Shown here piece by piece: positions 9,283 to 18,323 of a stretch of 64,000 nt of DNA (position 1 is its first letter; the number at the start of each line of letters is the position of its first letter). The DNA is from Candidatus Electrothrix aestuarii (lineage in GTDB: Bacteria; Desulfobacterota; Desulfobulbia; Desulfobulbales; Desulfobulbaceae): assembly GCA_032595685.2 (NCBI GenBank), contig CP159373.1, forward strand, positions 3,251,907-3,315,906, given 5' to 3'. Position numbers and translations under genes: made by a program. The notes beneath the pieces were generated by a model. It was not told where the DNA came from. It saw only the letters and a program-made list of their open reading frames with translations, and ran no database searches.

Positions 9283-12200
9283 ATGAAGCCTGAGAATACA
9301 CCTCCCGCCCCACGCCCTTGGCGTAAATGGCTTTTTTTACTCCTCCTTCCTTTCCTGATTCTGCCTTTGATTCTTCTTGTGGCACTAACCACCGAATCCG
9401 GTTTTCGGGTTCTGCTCCGCACGGCAGACACCCTGAGTGGTCCTGTTTTTTCTGTGCAGGAAATAGAAGGACGGCTCCTCAGTCGTTGGCGTTTGGGCAA
9501 GGTGCAGGTGTATATTGATAAGGTCGTTGAAGTGGATCTGGACGAGCTGGTCTTTGCCTGGTCCCCTCATGCCTTATTGCAAAAGAAATTGGTGCTTCAT
9601 CAGGTCGCTGCCCAGGGCTTGGTAGTCAAGTTGACCGGGGAGGCAAAGGAGGAGAAAAAGAAAGAAGGGCCGGTTACCATGCCGACTATCAGGCTACCCC
9701 TGGACATTGAGCTCGGCGAACTGCATCTCCAGAATGGGAAAATCTTCTTTTCTGAACAAGGGCATCCCTTGGTCCTTCAGGATATTCTTTTGCAGGCCAA
9801 GGCTGGTAATCTGCAACAGGAGGTGTCGGGAGCGACCCAGGTGGACATTCAGCGGATTAAGCTGGACCTCCGTGATTATGGGGTGGATCTCCAGGGGCAG
9901 GTTGCCTTTCATGATGCCTGGCCCTTGCAGCTTAAAGGGCAGTGGCGGGTTGCTGATCCTGGCATCAATGATTTGGATGGTACTGTGGATGCCCAGGGTG
10001 ATCTTGATGACCTGGCTGTCTTTCTTACTCTGATTACCCCAGCCGAGGTCACCTTGGAGGGGAAGGTGATGGATATTCTCAATAATCTTCACTGGCATGC
10101 CGCAGCCAAGACCGGCCATTTTCACCTCAATGATATCAAAGTCGATGTTCCTGTAGACGGCACCCTGACCATTGTTGAAGCATCAGGCACGGTGGGCAGC
10201 TATCAAGGGACCCTGTCTGCTGATGTTCATTATGAAGGGTATCCACCAGTGCAGGCAGAGGCCAAGGTTATTGCGGAAGATTATACTGGCCTGGCTATAG
10301 AGTATTTTTCTGTTCATCATCAGGAGTCCATCCTGGCCACCCGAGGAAAGATGCAATGGACAGGTGGCTTTTCCTGGCAGGCAGAGTTGGAAAGCAAGGC
10401 CTTCGACCCCTCACTGCTTGCAGAAAAATGGCCGGGTAAGATCAGTGGCCTAATCCAGAGCCAGGGACAGCTCGGGCCTTCAGGCGCTGCGCTGTCAGTG
10501 AATATTAAGAGCCTGGAGGGTGAATTGGTCGGCTTTCCTCTTCAGGGGAGCGGTGGGATGGAGTTGACTCCGCAGGGGATCCAGTTTAAGGATCTCCAGA
10601 TCCAGGCCGGTTCGGCTCAGGCTGAGCTTGACGGACGCATTGCCAAGGATAACTCCCTTGACCTCAAGGTCCGGGCAGAGTCGGATGACCTCTCGACCTT
10701 TTTTCCTGAGTATAGCGGACGTCTCCATATCCAAGGAACGGCTGCGGGAAGCCAGGAACATCCTGGTATTGATCTGGCACTGGAAGGGTCAGCGTTACAC
10801 CTGGCAGGTTACGACTTCGATAAAATCCAGGCAAAGCTCGCTGCTGATCTGGTCATGGAAGGCGAAGAGAGCGGCATGCAGATCAATGACCTGCATGTAT
10901 TGGTGAATGAGGATATGGCGCTGGATGTGATTGGTCAGCTGGGCTGGGACGAGGGGATTTCCTGGCAGGCCGAGGTGACAGGCAAGGAGGTCAATCCTGG
11001 GTTCTTTGTGCCGGAATGGCCGGGCAAGATCCAGGCCCGGATACGTTCGCAGGGAAGCAAGACGACGGAGAAGTTGCTTGCCACAGTTAATATTGATGAA
11101 CTGAGCGGTACTCTGCGAGATCTACCCTTACAGGGGAGCGGTGCCGCTGCGATTGATGGCAAGAAGATACAGATTGATGCCTTACACTTGCAATCCGGTT
11201 CCACCAGTCTGGATGTTGATGGAAAGGCGGATGAGGAAAATCTCCATTTCACGCTTCAGGCCAGTTCCGATGACCTGAGTCCTTTGGTGCCCGAGCTTAA
11301 AGGAGCCTTTGCCGCGACAGCTGAGGCGCAAGGGGCGGCTGCTCGGCCTGAGGTGCAGCTGACGCTGAATGGGTCAGGGCTTGCCTATCAAAATTATGCC
11401 CTCCAGGATGTGCAAACAGATCTGAAGGCAAAGCTTATTGTACAGGGAGAGGAGCAGGGTGCCACTGTGGACAATCTGCAATTGCTTCTGAATAAAAAAA
11501 GCAGACTTGCAGCACTTGGGAAGGTGGGGTGGAGTAAGGGGCTTTCCTGGCAGGTTGACCTGAAGGGAGAACAACTGGATCCGTCCTTATTTCTCCCAGA
11601 ATGGTCAGGGGATATCTCAACTGAGATCCATTCCCAAGGCAGGAAGGGCGCTGAAGCACTGGAGGCTCAGGTCCAGATAAAGGAGCTCAAGGGGAAGTTG
11701 CGTGATTTTCCTCTTTCCGGGCATGGGAAGGCAGAAGTGAAAAACACCAGGCTCCTGGTGGATGACCTACATCTTGACCTTGGTTCAGGCCAGTTTCAGG
11801 TAAATGGTTCAGTTGATCCTGCCCAGCAATTTGATTTGAGCTTTGCAGCGGAGTCAAAGGATCTGGCGGGGTTACTGCCTGGTGCGGAAGGAAATTTTCA
11901 GCTTCAGGGAACACTCAAGGGGAAGGCACAGCAGCCTGATTTGAACCTGACCGTCAATGCAGAGAAGGTGAAATATCAGGAGTATCAGCTCAAGCGACTC
12001 AAGGGCAAGGTCAAGGCTGACCTTGCGGAACAGGGTATGATCGATGCCGATCTTCAGGCCTCCGGAATACAGGCTAAGAAAGAAAAAATCGAGACAGCCT
12101 CTTTGCAGATTCAGGGCAGCACAGATCAGCATAAATTGGAACTCACCCTTGACGGAACACCGGGTAAGGCACTGTTGGCAGCGACTGGAGGGCTTAAGGA

Positions 12201-14037
12201 ACAGGCATGGCAGGGCAAATTGACCCGAATGACCTTTGAGCATGAGCAATTCGGTCAATGGGCAATGCGTCAACCTGCTGGTTTACACCTCTCTGCCAAG
12301 GGCGCAGCACTTTCCGGCTTTGATCTGCGCCATAAGGACCTAAAAATTGTTTTAGATGGCGATTGGAAGCAGGAGGGGGACTGGCAGGTCAAAGGGGCAA
12401 TAGATAATTTTGCCCTCAAGCTTTTACAGGAATGGCAGTTGCCAGTTCCTGATTTGGAGGGGACAGCAAAGGTGGGGTTGACGGCCCAGGGTAGAGGGGC
12501 AGAGCCAGAACAGGCATTGCTCACCATGACCTTACCCAAGCTTTCCCTGACCACGGAGAGTTTTGAGGATAATGGTGAAGAAGTGGGTACTACGGTCTGG
12601 ACCTGGACAAAGAATATCATCGAGGCTCGCCTTCAGGATAAGGTCGCCCGTTTACATGCCCGAACGGAATTTCAGGATAATAGTGATGCAGATCTGGCGA
12701 TTTTGGTAAAGAATTGCAGCGACTTCAGTCAACCGGAAAAGATGCCCTTGAGTGGTCAGCTGAATCTCAACATGAAAGATCTTACGCCGATTGCCCACTT
12801 AAGCAATGAGACCGTGCAGGCCTCTGGAAAATTCGGTGGTCGCATTCTTTTTGGAGGGACTGCTCGTAAACCCACGGTGAACGGTAAGTTAGCTCTGAGT
12901 AAGGGGAAAGAGAAAAAAGGTGAGGTCTTTGTGGCTGCTGCCGGAATAGGGCTGGAGGATATTCAGGTCTCCCTGGAAGGAGATAGTACGTCCAATAAAC
13001 TGGATGCACAGCTTCGCTCCGGGGAGGGCACCCTGAAACTGTCAGGTACGGCGCGCCAGGATGCTAACCAACACTGGCTGGCCGACCTGAGCATTTTCGG
13101 TAAGAATTTTCTGGCAGCAGACCTGCCGGAATACAGCGCTGTTATCAGTCCAGATCTCCGTCTGCACTATGCGGATACAGAAACCCGTCTCAGTGGCACC
13201 GTGACCTTGGACAAGGCAGAGATTGCTCCAACCGGTTTTGGTAGTGGGGCGGTCTCCTCCTCTGGGGATGTGGTTGTTGTGGATGAAGAAGAGTCCAGGC
13301 AGGGAACCTCTCCCATGTTTCTGGATCTTAAGGTCATTATGGGAGATGATGTCTTGGTCAATACCTTTGGCCTGAAAGGCTACCTGGACGGCAGTTTGAA
13401 GATTCTAGCCACGCCGGGACGGTCCATCACCGGGCTTGGTAATCTTGTTCTCCGTGATGGGACTTTTGATTTTGAGGGAAATATGCTGGAACTCAGTCAG
13501 GGACGGGTCTTTTATCAGGGCGGTCCCATTGATGATCCCGGGCTGGATATCCTGGCAACAAGAAAGCTTAAAAAGGTGGAATTGGGTGTGCGCCTTACCG
13601 GCAGGGTAAATAATATGAACATGCGTCTTTTTTCTGACAGCGCTATGGATGACTCAGAGATTTTGTCGTATTTGCTGACTGGTAAGGATATCCCCAGATC
13701 TACAGCCGGTAATGGGGAAAAGTCCCTTTCTCCTTCCTCAGCCACCTTGGGTAAGCTGGGTGGCGGGCTCCTGCTCAAGACAGTTGATCCCCTGAAGGCT
13801 CTTGATATGGAAGGCTTGGTGGATCTCAGTATTGGTGGCGGGGAGGATGCCTCGGACGTGTCCCTGGTAATGGGCAAAGAGATTTATAAGGACCTCTATA
13901 TCAGCTATGGCAAAGACCTGACCGGAGCTGGAGGAACCTTTAAGGCCCGTTATGATCTGAAATACGGTTTCTCTGTTGAAACTGCCACCAACGCCAAGAC
14001 CAGCGGAGCTGATTTGTTTTTTTCTTTGGAGAATTGA
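9283..14037 (+). CDS. tamB: TamB/YtfN-type translocation and assembly module protein (DUF490)
   Basis: TamB-type proteins span the periplasm as a long beta-taco and move lipids or assemble outer-membrane proteins. The 1584 residues begin with an N-terminal membrane anchor (KWLFLLLLPFLILPLILLV), continue with repetitive beta-rich sequence, and end with the conserved C-terminal domain (LRDGTFDFEGNMLELSQGRV, LLTGKDIPRS, YISYGKDLTG). Three copies of a block of about 195 residues are evident from SWQAELESK near residue 362, SWQAEVTGK near 562 and SWQVDLKGE near 753, each followed by a PEWPGKI-like motif. No tamA lies beside it. The ATG at 9283 is preferred to the upstream TTG because MKPENTPPAPRP directly precedes the anchor. 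Confidence 0.92.
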   Translation: MKPENTPPAPRPWRKWLFLLLLPFLILPLILLVALTTESGFRVLLRTADTLSGPVFSVQEIEGRLLSRWRLGKVQVYIDKVVEVDLDELVFAWSPHALLQKKLVLHQVAAQGLVVKLTGEAKEEKKKEGPVTMPTIRLPLDIELGELHLQNGKIFFSEQGHPLVLQDILLQAKAGNLQQEVSGATQVDIQRIKLDLRDYGVDLQGQVAFHDAWPLQLKGQWRVADPGINDLDGTVDAQGDLDDLAVFLTLITPAEVTLEGKVMDILNNLHWHAAAKTGHFHLNDIKVDVPVDGTLTIVEASGTVGSYQGTLSADVHYEGYPPVQAEAKVIAEDYTGLAIEYFSVHHQESILATRGKMQWTGGFSWQAELESKAFDPSLLAEKWPGKISGLIQSQGQLGPSGAALSVNIKSLEGELVGFPLQGSGGMELTPQGIQFKDLQIQAGSAQAELDGRIAKDNSLDLKVRAESDDLSTFFPEYSGRLHIQGTAAGSQEHPGIDLALEGSALHLAGYDFDKIQAKLAADLVMEGEESGMQINDLHVLVNEDMALDVIGQLGWDEGISWQAEVTGKEVNPGFFVPEWPGKIQARIRSQGSKTTEKLLATVNIDELSGTLRDLPLQGSGAAAIDGKKIQIDALHLQSGSTSLDVDGKADEENLHFTLQASSDDLSPLVPELKGAFAATAEAQGAAARPEVQLTLNGSGLAYQNYALQDVQTDLKAKLIVQGEEQGATVDNLQLLLNKKSRLAALGKVGWSKGLSWQVDLKGEQLDPSLFLPEWSGDISTEIHSQGRKGAEALEAQVQIKELKGKLRDFPLSGHGKAEVKNTRLLVDDLHLDLGSGQFQVNGSVDPAQQFDLSFAAESKDLAGLLPGAEGNFQLQGTLKGKAQQPDLNLTVNAEKVKYQEYQLKRLKGKVKADLAEQGMIDADLQASGIQAKKEKIETASLQIQGSTDQHKLELTLDGTPGKALLAATGGLKEQAWQGKLTRMTFEHEQFGQWAMRQPAGLHLSAKGAALSGFDLRHKDLKIVLDGDWKQEGDWQVKGAIDNFALKLLQEWQLPVPDLEGTAKVGLTAQGRGAEPEQALLTMTLPKLSLTTESFEDNGEEVGTTVWTWTKNIIEARLQDKVARLHARTEFQDNSDADLAILVKNCSDFSQPEKMPLSGQLNLNMKDLTPIAHLSNETVQASGKFGGRILFGGTARKPTVNGKLALSKGKEKKGEVFVAAAGIGLEDIQVSLEGDSTSNKLDAQLRSGEGTLKLSGTARQDANQHWLADLSIFGKNFLAADLPEYSAVISPDLRLHYADTETRLSGTVTLDKAEIAPTGFGSGAVSSSGDVVVVDEEESRQGTSPMFLDLKVIMGDDVLVNTFGLKGYLDGSLKILATPGRSITGLGNLVLRDGTFDFEGNMLELSQGRVFYQGGPIDDPGLDILATRKLKKVELGVRLTGRVNNMNMRLFSDSAMDDSEILSYLLTGKDIPRSTAGNGEKSLSPSSATLGKLGGGLLLKTVDPLKALDMEGLVDLSIGGGEDASDVSLVMGKEIYKDLYISYGKDLTGAGGTFKARYDLKYGFSVETATNAKTSGADLFFSLEN

Positions 14038-14054
14038 AAGGAAAAAAGGGGAAT

Positions 14055-14083
14055 AAAAAAGGCAGGCCCTTTATGGACCTGCC
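14055..14083 (-). terminator. Rho-independent terminator for the globin gene
   Basis: On the minus strand GGCAGGTCC pairs with GGGCCTGCC around ATAAA, followed by six T (14055-14060). The polarity fits the exported globin gene that ends at 14152, not tamB. Confidence 0.8.
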
Positions 14084-14151
14084 TGAATTAAAAGCGTCCT
14101 ACCTGGCAGGAGCACCGCCTGCATAACCAACCAGATAAACTTCCTTTGTTT

Positions 14152-14643
14152 TTATTTCCCGAGAATGTCGCCACGTACACTGTTGGCCACGTCAGCAGCC
14201 TGTTGGATCAACTCGTCTTTCACGCCAAGCTCTTTCAGGGTTGCTCCCAGGTGTTCAAGGATGATATCAAAATGGGTATCATTGAGTCCTTTTGCAACCA
14301 GATGCGCATGGGCAGCACGTAGATTTTTTCCCTCATAGGCATTAGGTCCGCCAAAGGCAAAGGTCAGGAAGGCGGTTTGCATTGCCCGCTGGCGATCCAT
14401 GTCAACCCCTTTAAAGAAGCCGTTTACTCGATCATCAGCCAGCACTTTCTCGTAGAAACCATCTACCGCAGCCTTAACAGCATCATGCCCCCCTATTTCC
14501 TCAAACAGGGTTGGTTTTGCTTCTTCTGCTGCAACCGCTGCTTCTTTGGGCTCGGCATCGGCATCGGCAGCAAGTGCGTTAGTGCTTACACCGGCAAGAA
14601 ACAAAGCGGCAAATGCGGTTAAGAAAACAAGTGATTTTTTCAT
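14152..14643 (-). CDS. Exported truncated hemoglobin (group I type)
   Basis: The ATG at 14643 has a GGAG site and opens a signal peptide (MKKSLVFLTAFAALFLAGV ending near ALAAD). An acidic-alanine linker follows, then a globin domain of about 118 residues with LFEEIGGHDAVKAAVDGFY (B10 Tyr), FFKGVDM, and the proximal histidine in the LRAAHAHLV segment. Truncated globins bind oxygen or NO; most are cytoplasmic, so export to the periplasm is notable. The gene is monocistronic with its own terminator. A frame extending to 14769 is rejected because the signal peptide and ribosome site define the start. The specific ligand is not shown by sequence. Confidence 0.9.
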   Translation of the reverse strand: MKKSLVFLTAFAALFLAGVSTNALAADADAEPKEAAVAAEEAKPTLFEEIGGHDAVKAAVDGFYEKVLADDRVNGFFKGVDMDRQRAMQTAFLTFAFGGPNAYEGKNLRAAHAHLVAKGLNDTHFDIILEHLGATLKELGVKDELIQQAADVANSVRGDILGK

Positions 14644-14842
14644 GGGCTTAACTCCTTTTTTTAGCTTGGTTGTGCTGTTGCTGTCATACATCTGGCATGA
14701 CGAGCTGTTTGTGATTACCCTTAAACGGAGGCTAAGAGGGGGAAATGACCGCCCCCTCTGTAAAGTCAATTGTATGAAATTACCTGGTGGAAATGCAAGG
14801 GAATTAATAACAGTTATCTTTTTTCTGTGTAACTATTTATTC

Positions 14843-15265
14843 CTAATATTTTTTTTGGTAATAATCCTTCAGGATGCTGGCATGGTCAAAGGCTAATTCA
14901 GGTAAATTATCCCGAGTGAAAATTTGTGCCTGCTTGGCATCATCGGCTCCTATCGGCGTACCGACAGCTGTAGCAAGAAAGATTGTTGAGGCGGTGTGCT
15001 GCCGCTGGTCGCGGTCGGGTTGGGAATAGGTGTGGAACTGACGGACCAGTTTCACATCCAGCCCTGTTTCTTCTTTTGCCTCACGGACGGCGGCATCTTC
15101 ATAGCTTTCGCCGTAGTCAACAAAACCTCCAGGTAAGGCCCAGCCAAAGGGAGGGTTCTTACGCTCAATCAGGACGATTCCCCCTCCCACTTCAATAATG
15201 ATGTCCACGGTGGGGGTTGGATTTTTATATACAGGAATATCTGCACCGCATTGATGGCATCGCAT
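14843..15265 (-). CDS. Nudix hydrolase (ADP-ribose pyrophosphatase-like)
   Basis: Nudix enzymes hydrolyse nucleoside diphosphates linked to another group. The 140 residues include a complete Nudix box, from [18 protein letters not shown] onward to KEETGL (about residues 46-69), with the metal-binding REAKEE core. The N-terminus [11 protein letters not shown] looks like half a zinc ribbon. The substrate cannot be told; ADP-ribose or 8-oxo-nucleotides are candidates. It is encoded on the strand opposite to the downstream tRNA. Confidence 0.88.
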   Translation of the reverse strand: MRCHQCGADIPVYKNPTPTVDIIIEVGGGIVLIERKNPPFGWALPGGFVDYGESYEDAAVREAKEETGLDVKLVRQFHTYSQPDRDQRQHTASTIFLATAVGTPIGADDAKQAQIFTRDNLPELAFDHASILKDYYQKKY

Positions 15266-15330
15266 AGCTTTATCTCCGGGTATTATTGTTTTATCATGAA
15301 TAAGTTGGTTGGAAAGTAAAGGAGAATATC

Positions 15331-15384
15331 ATGTGTTGCTGTGAAAGAAAAGACTTTCGCATTTCGAAGAAATGGGGTATTTAA
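15331..15384 (+). CDS. Possible 17-residue peptide upstream of tRNA-Arg
   Basis: AAAGGAG lies seven bases before an ATG that opens MCCCERKDFRISKKWGI and a TAA stop. The ribosome site is strong but the frame is very short. It could be a leader peptide or chance. Confidence 0.2.
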   Translation: MCCCERKDFRISKKWGI

Positions 15385-15399
15385 TGCCTACCTATCTAT

Positions 15400-15476
15400 G
15401 CGCCCGTAGCTCAGCTGGATAGAGCATCGGACTTCGAATCCGAGAGTCGCAGGTTCGAATCCTGCCGGGCGTACCA
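15400..15476 (+). tRNA. tRNA-Arg (anticodon TCG)
   Basis: A full cloverleaf is present. The acceptor arms are GCGCCCG and CGGGCGT (one G-T pair), the D-loop contains AGCTCAGCTGGATAG, the anticodon stem is TCGGA / TCCGA with loop CTTCGAA (anticodon TCG, reading CGA), and the T-arm has GGTTCGAATCC. The CCA end is encoded at 15474-15476. Confidence 0.97.
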
Positions 15477-15586
15477 AGTATATTCAAGAGGTTAGAGCTT
15501 TTCTTGTTCTATCCTCTTTTTTTCTCGTTCCAGCCTCCGTTTTGCCCCCTTTCCTGAATTAGCAAAAACTCTTTGAGGTAATACGT

Positions 15587-16354
15587 ATGAACAAGTTGAC
15601 CTGTCTTTTTGTGTCTGTGTTGATCAGTATTTTTTTGTTCGGCTGTTTAGAGCGCGATCTGACTTTTCAGATTCAATATGAGCAGCTGCAAGGGCTTAAA
15701 AAGGATAATTTAATTTATTTTCAAGGGAATCAGATTGGAAAGATTCAGAAGATATCTTACAGGCCCCAAGGTGATTATCTTGTTGATGTCAGCATTCAAT
15801 CCGGCTTTAAGCATGCCGCTACCGTGGACTCCCGCTTCTATATCGGTGATGATCCGGTAATCGCAGACAATAAGGCTCTCATTGTTGAGCAGGCGCAGGC
15901 TGGAGGAACAGTTATTGCGCGAGGTGCCCTTGTGCGTGGCTCTGTGAGTGAGGGGATTGTGCAACATGTGCTTTCCGGCTTTATCCAAGAGGTTGGAAGG
16001 GCAGGAAATACCATGCAATCCAAGTTCGAGCAAGTGAAAGAATCTCTCGTTAATACATCCCTGGAACTCAGCGCTCAGCTGCAAGGAGCATTGGAAGATG
16101 TTTCCCGGCAATTGGATACACTGAATCAGCAGGTGCAGGGGGTGCCTGATAGTGAAGAAGTCCAGAAGCTGGAACAGTCTATACAAGAATTTGCTAATAG
16201 CCTCAATAAATCAGCCGATGATGTTCATCGTCAAGTGGAAAACCAGCTGGTTCCTGCTTTACAGGATGAGCTTGAGCAGCTTCGCGAACGTCTGCAACGG
16301 GTGGGGAGAGAAGAGGACGCCCATGATGTGCAGAAGATGATTGATGAGTTATAA
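15587..16354 (+). CDS. MCE/MlaD-family lipoprotein
   Basis: MCE proteins form hexameric tubes for lipid transport between membranes. A lipoprotein signal ends at LFGC near residue 20. The MCE domain follows (FQIQYEQLQGLKKDNLIYF, QGNQIGKIQKI), and then a long helical tail of about 110 residues (SLELSAQLQGALEDVSRQLD onward) predicted as coiled coil. No ABC transporter or permease gene is adjacent, so the other transport components must lie elsewhere. GAGG lies nine bases before the ATG. Confidence 0.75.
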   Translation: MNKLTCLFVSVLISIFLFGCLERDLTFQIQYEQLQGLKKDNLIYFQGNQIGKIQKISYRPQGDYLVDVSIQSGFKHAATVDSRFYIGDDPVIADNKALIVEQAQAGGTVIARGALVRGSVSEGIVQHVLSGFIQEVGRAGNTMQSKFEQVKESLVNTSLELSAQLQGALEDVSRQLDTLNQQVQGVPDSEEVQKLEQSIQEFANSLNKSADDVHRQVENQLVPALQDELEQLRERLQRVGREEDAHDVQKMIDEL

Positions 16355-16474
16355 TTTCGTTGGGTCCGATCCATAGTCGGCGTCTGTTCCTTTTCAGTCG
16401 CCTCTGGGGGGGGGCGCAAAATTCCCTGCTAAACCGGGTGGATTTCTGTGCGGTCCTCCCCCATTTACAGCAAA

Positions 16475-17533
16475 TTATTCGTTCTTGTTGATAATCTTGC
16501 TGACTGTTGTTGGCAGTTCCCAGGCACCTCCTGGAAATCCTTTGCACATACCTGTAGAACCTTCTTCGGCCTTTTCAAAGGCCTTGCCGGTCCATACCCA
16601 GGAAACGCTGTACCAACAGTCACCCATTCCTCTTCCTTTGTTTGCAGAGGAAAGGAATCCCTGCTCATAGTCACTTGCCCCGGCCTCTGTGTCCGCAGCG
16701 CTTTGCGCCGGTCGGGGATCATAGGGCGGCTTGTCATTGATCAGCCAAAAAGAAAGGCCCATGTTGTAGGCCGCCTGCCAGGCTGGCTGGCTCACCAATA
16801 ATGTGTCCTGACTCACGCGATTGATGGTTCTGAAACGTTTGCAGTTCTCCCTGTCCAACCCCGCTTTGTCACATTCCTGATCTAAAAAGTGCTCCAAGGC
16901 GGTGAGCACCTCTTTATCCTGTTCAGTGGTTGGTGGAATAGGGGGGATGATGAGGGTCTTTTGGGGGATAGGCGGCAGTACCTTGGCTTCATGCTTCTTG
17001 CCTTTTTTGATCAAGGCACCGGGTGTGTCTATTCGCCCCTGAAACTCATCCATCTTTAATAGCACCGCCTTTATTCCGGCCAAAGACAGCTGCCATTGTT
17101 GATCCTTTTTACTCAGCGTTGCCTGTTCAGCATCGGGCATGACGGCCAGCAGCTTGGTTGCGGTCTCTCGCGGAAGTTCTTTTTTGAGGGTGATTTCGGG
17201 AATAATCAGCTCCCCGACTTGAAGACGCATCTCCTGTGGTGCTTCCTCGGCAGAAGAATCAAGCAGGGCCTGCAATTTGATGGAAACCGGGGTGTTCTGA
17301 CCGGCCTTGCGGGTCAGCAGCATGGACACCGGCTTTCCCTCGTTCTGATAACCGGCGGCCCGGCAGGTGCGGGTATTATCACAGGCCAGTTCCCAATCTC
17401 TGTGCTCGAAAGATATACCTTTGACCGTTTCAGCCTGCACGGTTGCGGCAAGCAGGATGAGCAGAAAAACAATTTTTGTCTGAAAAAACGTTTTATTCCT
17501 GAACATCGTCGGATAATCCTTCACCCCCTCCAT
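16475..17533 (-). CDS. DUF1176 domain protein, exported
   Basis: The 352 residues carry an N-terminal signal (VFLLILLAATVQAE) and then the DUF1176 landmarks DWELACDNTRTCRAAGY and, near the C-terminus, GDCWYSVSWVWTGKAF with paired cysteines. The family is periplasmic and of unknown function. A proline-rich hinge (LPPIPQKTLIIPPIPPTTEQ) divides the two halves. An alternative ATG nine codons in also leaves an intact signal. It follows the accessory fragment at 17538 by four bases. Confidence 0.8.
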   Translation of the reverse strand: MEGVKDYPTMFRNKTFFQTKIVFLLILLAATVQAETVKGISFEHRDWELACDNTRTCRAAGYQNEGKPVSMLLTRKAGQNTPVSIKLQALLDSSAEEAPQEMRLQVGELIIPEITLKKELPRETATKLLAVMPDAEQATLSKKDQQWQLSLAGIKAVLLKMDEFQGRIDTPGALIKKGKKHEAKVLPPIPQKTLIIPPIPPTTEQDKEVLTALEHFLDQECDKAGLDRENCKRFRTINRVSQDTLLVSQPAWQAAYNMGLSFWLINDKPPYDPRPAQSAADTEAGASDYEQGFLSSANKGRGMGDCWYSVSWVWTGKAFEKAEEGSTGMCKGFPGGAWELPTTVSKIINKNE

Positions 17534-17537
17534 TCCC

Positions 17538-17720
17538 TTACTTCTCCTTTTTCCGGCCCGGCTTGAATGCCTTCATGAAATCCAGTAGCGGCTGTCCTTC
17601 CTCGGCGATTTCCGGGTAGGCTTCGGAAAAGTCCCGGATGCGGCGGGTGATGTCGTACAGGCCCTCCACGTTGTGTGGACAATAGGGGGACATATCAATG
17701 AGCACTGAATTTCTTGTCAA
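17538..17720 (-). pseudogene. Duplicated C-terminal fragment of the 141-residue protein at 18324
   Basis: The frame encodes GLYDITRRIRDFSEAYPEIA through FKPGRKKE, nearly identical to the last 40 residues of the gene at 18324-18749. The matching DNA covers about 17540-17665 and 18320-18447 as direct repeats. The first 20 residues are unrelated and overlap the end of brnA. It looks like a relic left by duplication or by insertion of the brnTA module. Confidence 0.7.
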
Positions 17721-17970
17721 TCCGTTCTGCCAGAAATATTTTCAAAAGTGACTGATAAGGAACATCTCTTTTATTAGCCAGTAGTTTAAGATCATCCAGC
17801 ATTGATTTCGGCAAACGGAGGGATATTTTTTTTACAGAAGGTTTCAGGTTCAGCAGAGTGACTTTTTCCGCCTTGCTCCAGTCAATGAAATCGGTAGAAT
17901 CATGGTTGTCCCAAAAGGCACTTTCATCATCCTCATTCCTGAATTCAGGTATTTTTTTCAGCGGATTCAT
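17695..17970 (-). CDS. brnA: BrnA-type antitoxin (CopG family)
   Basis: This is the DNA-binding antitoxin of a type II toxin-antitoxin pair, expected to neutralise BrnT and repress its own promoter. The 91 residues end in a ribbon-helix-helix region (KKISLRLPKSMLDDLKLLA, then PYQSLLKIFLAERI). The upstream half has the family pattern IPEFRNEDDESAFWDNHDST and IDWSKAEKV. The ATG has a perfect AGGAGG site and overlaps the end of brnT by 26 bases, so the pair is translationally coupled. Confidence 0.85.
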   Translation of the reverse strand: MNPLKKIPEFRNEDDESAFWDNHDSTDFIDWSKAEKVTLLNLKPSVKKISLRLPKSMLDDLKLLANKRDVPYQSLLKIFLAERIDKKFSAH

Positions 17971-18265
17971 ATATCCTCCTTTCTTTGCGGCTCATATCTC
18001 TTGCCGAAATGACACGGATAAGATCGTTTCTTACTGTAAAGGCAATAAAAAGACGCCGATTCCTGTCGGTTTTACCAAGCGCACAGAATCTTTTTTCCGT
18101 TTTTGAGTGCAGCACAGCATTCTGAATCAACAGGGGCTGATTGAAAAATATCTGTTCTCATTCCGAAGAAGTAACGTTATGCTTCATTCGGTTCTTATTG
18201 ATATTTCCCTTGTCCCAGTCAAAACCGGTACATTGATGCAGTATTTCTCTATAGAGAACTTCCAT
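17945..18265 (-). pseudogene. brnT: BrnT-type toxin with an in-frame TGA
   Basis: BrnT is a ribonuclease toxin of about 90-105 residues. From the ATG at 18265 the frame reads FDWDKGNINKNRMKHNV, which is BrnT-like, then hits TGA at 18158-18160 (codon 36), and continues in the same frame with EQIFFNQPLLIQNAV, KRFCALGKT, RLFIAFTVRNDLIRVISAR and DMSRKERRIYE to a TAA-type end. BrnT homologues often have cysteine or alanine where the TGA stands. The simplest reading is a nonsense mutation that disarms the toxin while the antitoxin stays intact. Confidence 0.8.
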
Positions 18266-18273
18266 ACTTTATA

Positions 18274-18302
18274 TGTATATCTTCATGATATACTCATGTC
18301 AA
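18274..18302 (-). promoter_or_regulatory. brnTA promoter with overlapping operator
   Basis: On the minus strand TTGACA (18297-18302) is separated by 17 bases from TATACA (18274-18279), a near-consensus sigma-70 promoter. A perfect inverted repeat GTATATC-TTCAT-GATATAC occupies 18275-18293, covering the -10 box and most of the spacer. Such a site fits autorepression by the ribbon-helix-helix antitoxin BrnA. Confidence 0.75.
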
Positions 18303-18323
18303 GAGCAGTCCTTCATTCCCTTG

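Noticed and set aside
18158-18160. Selenocysteine codon in brnT
   Set aside because: No GG-looped SECIS-like hairpin was seen just downstream; a nonsense mutation or read error is simpler.
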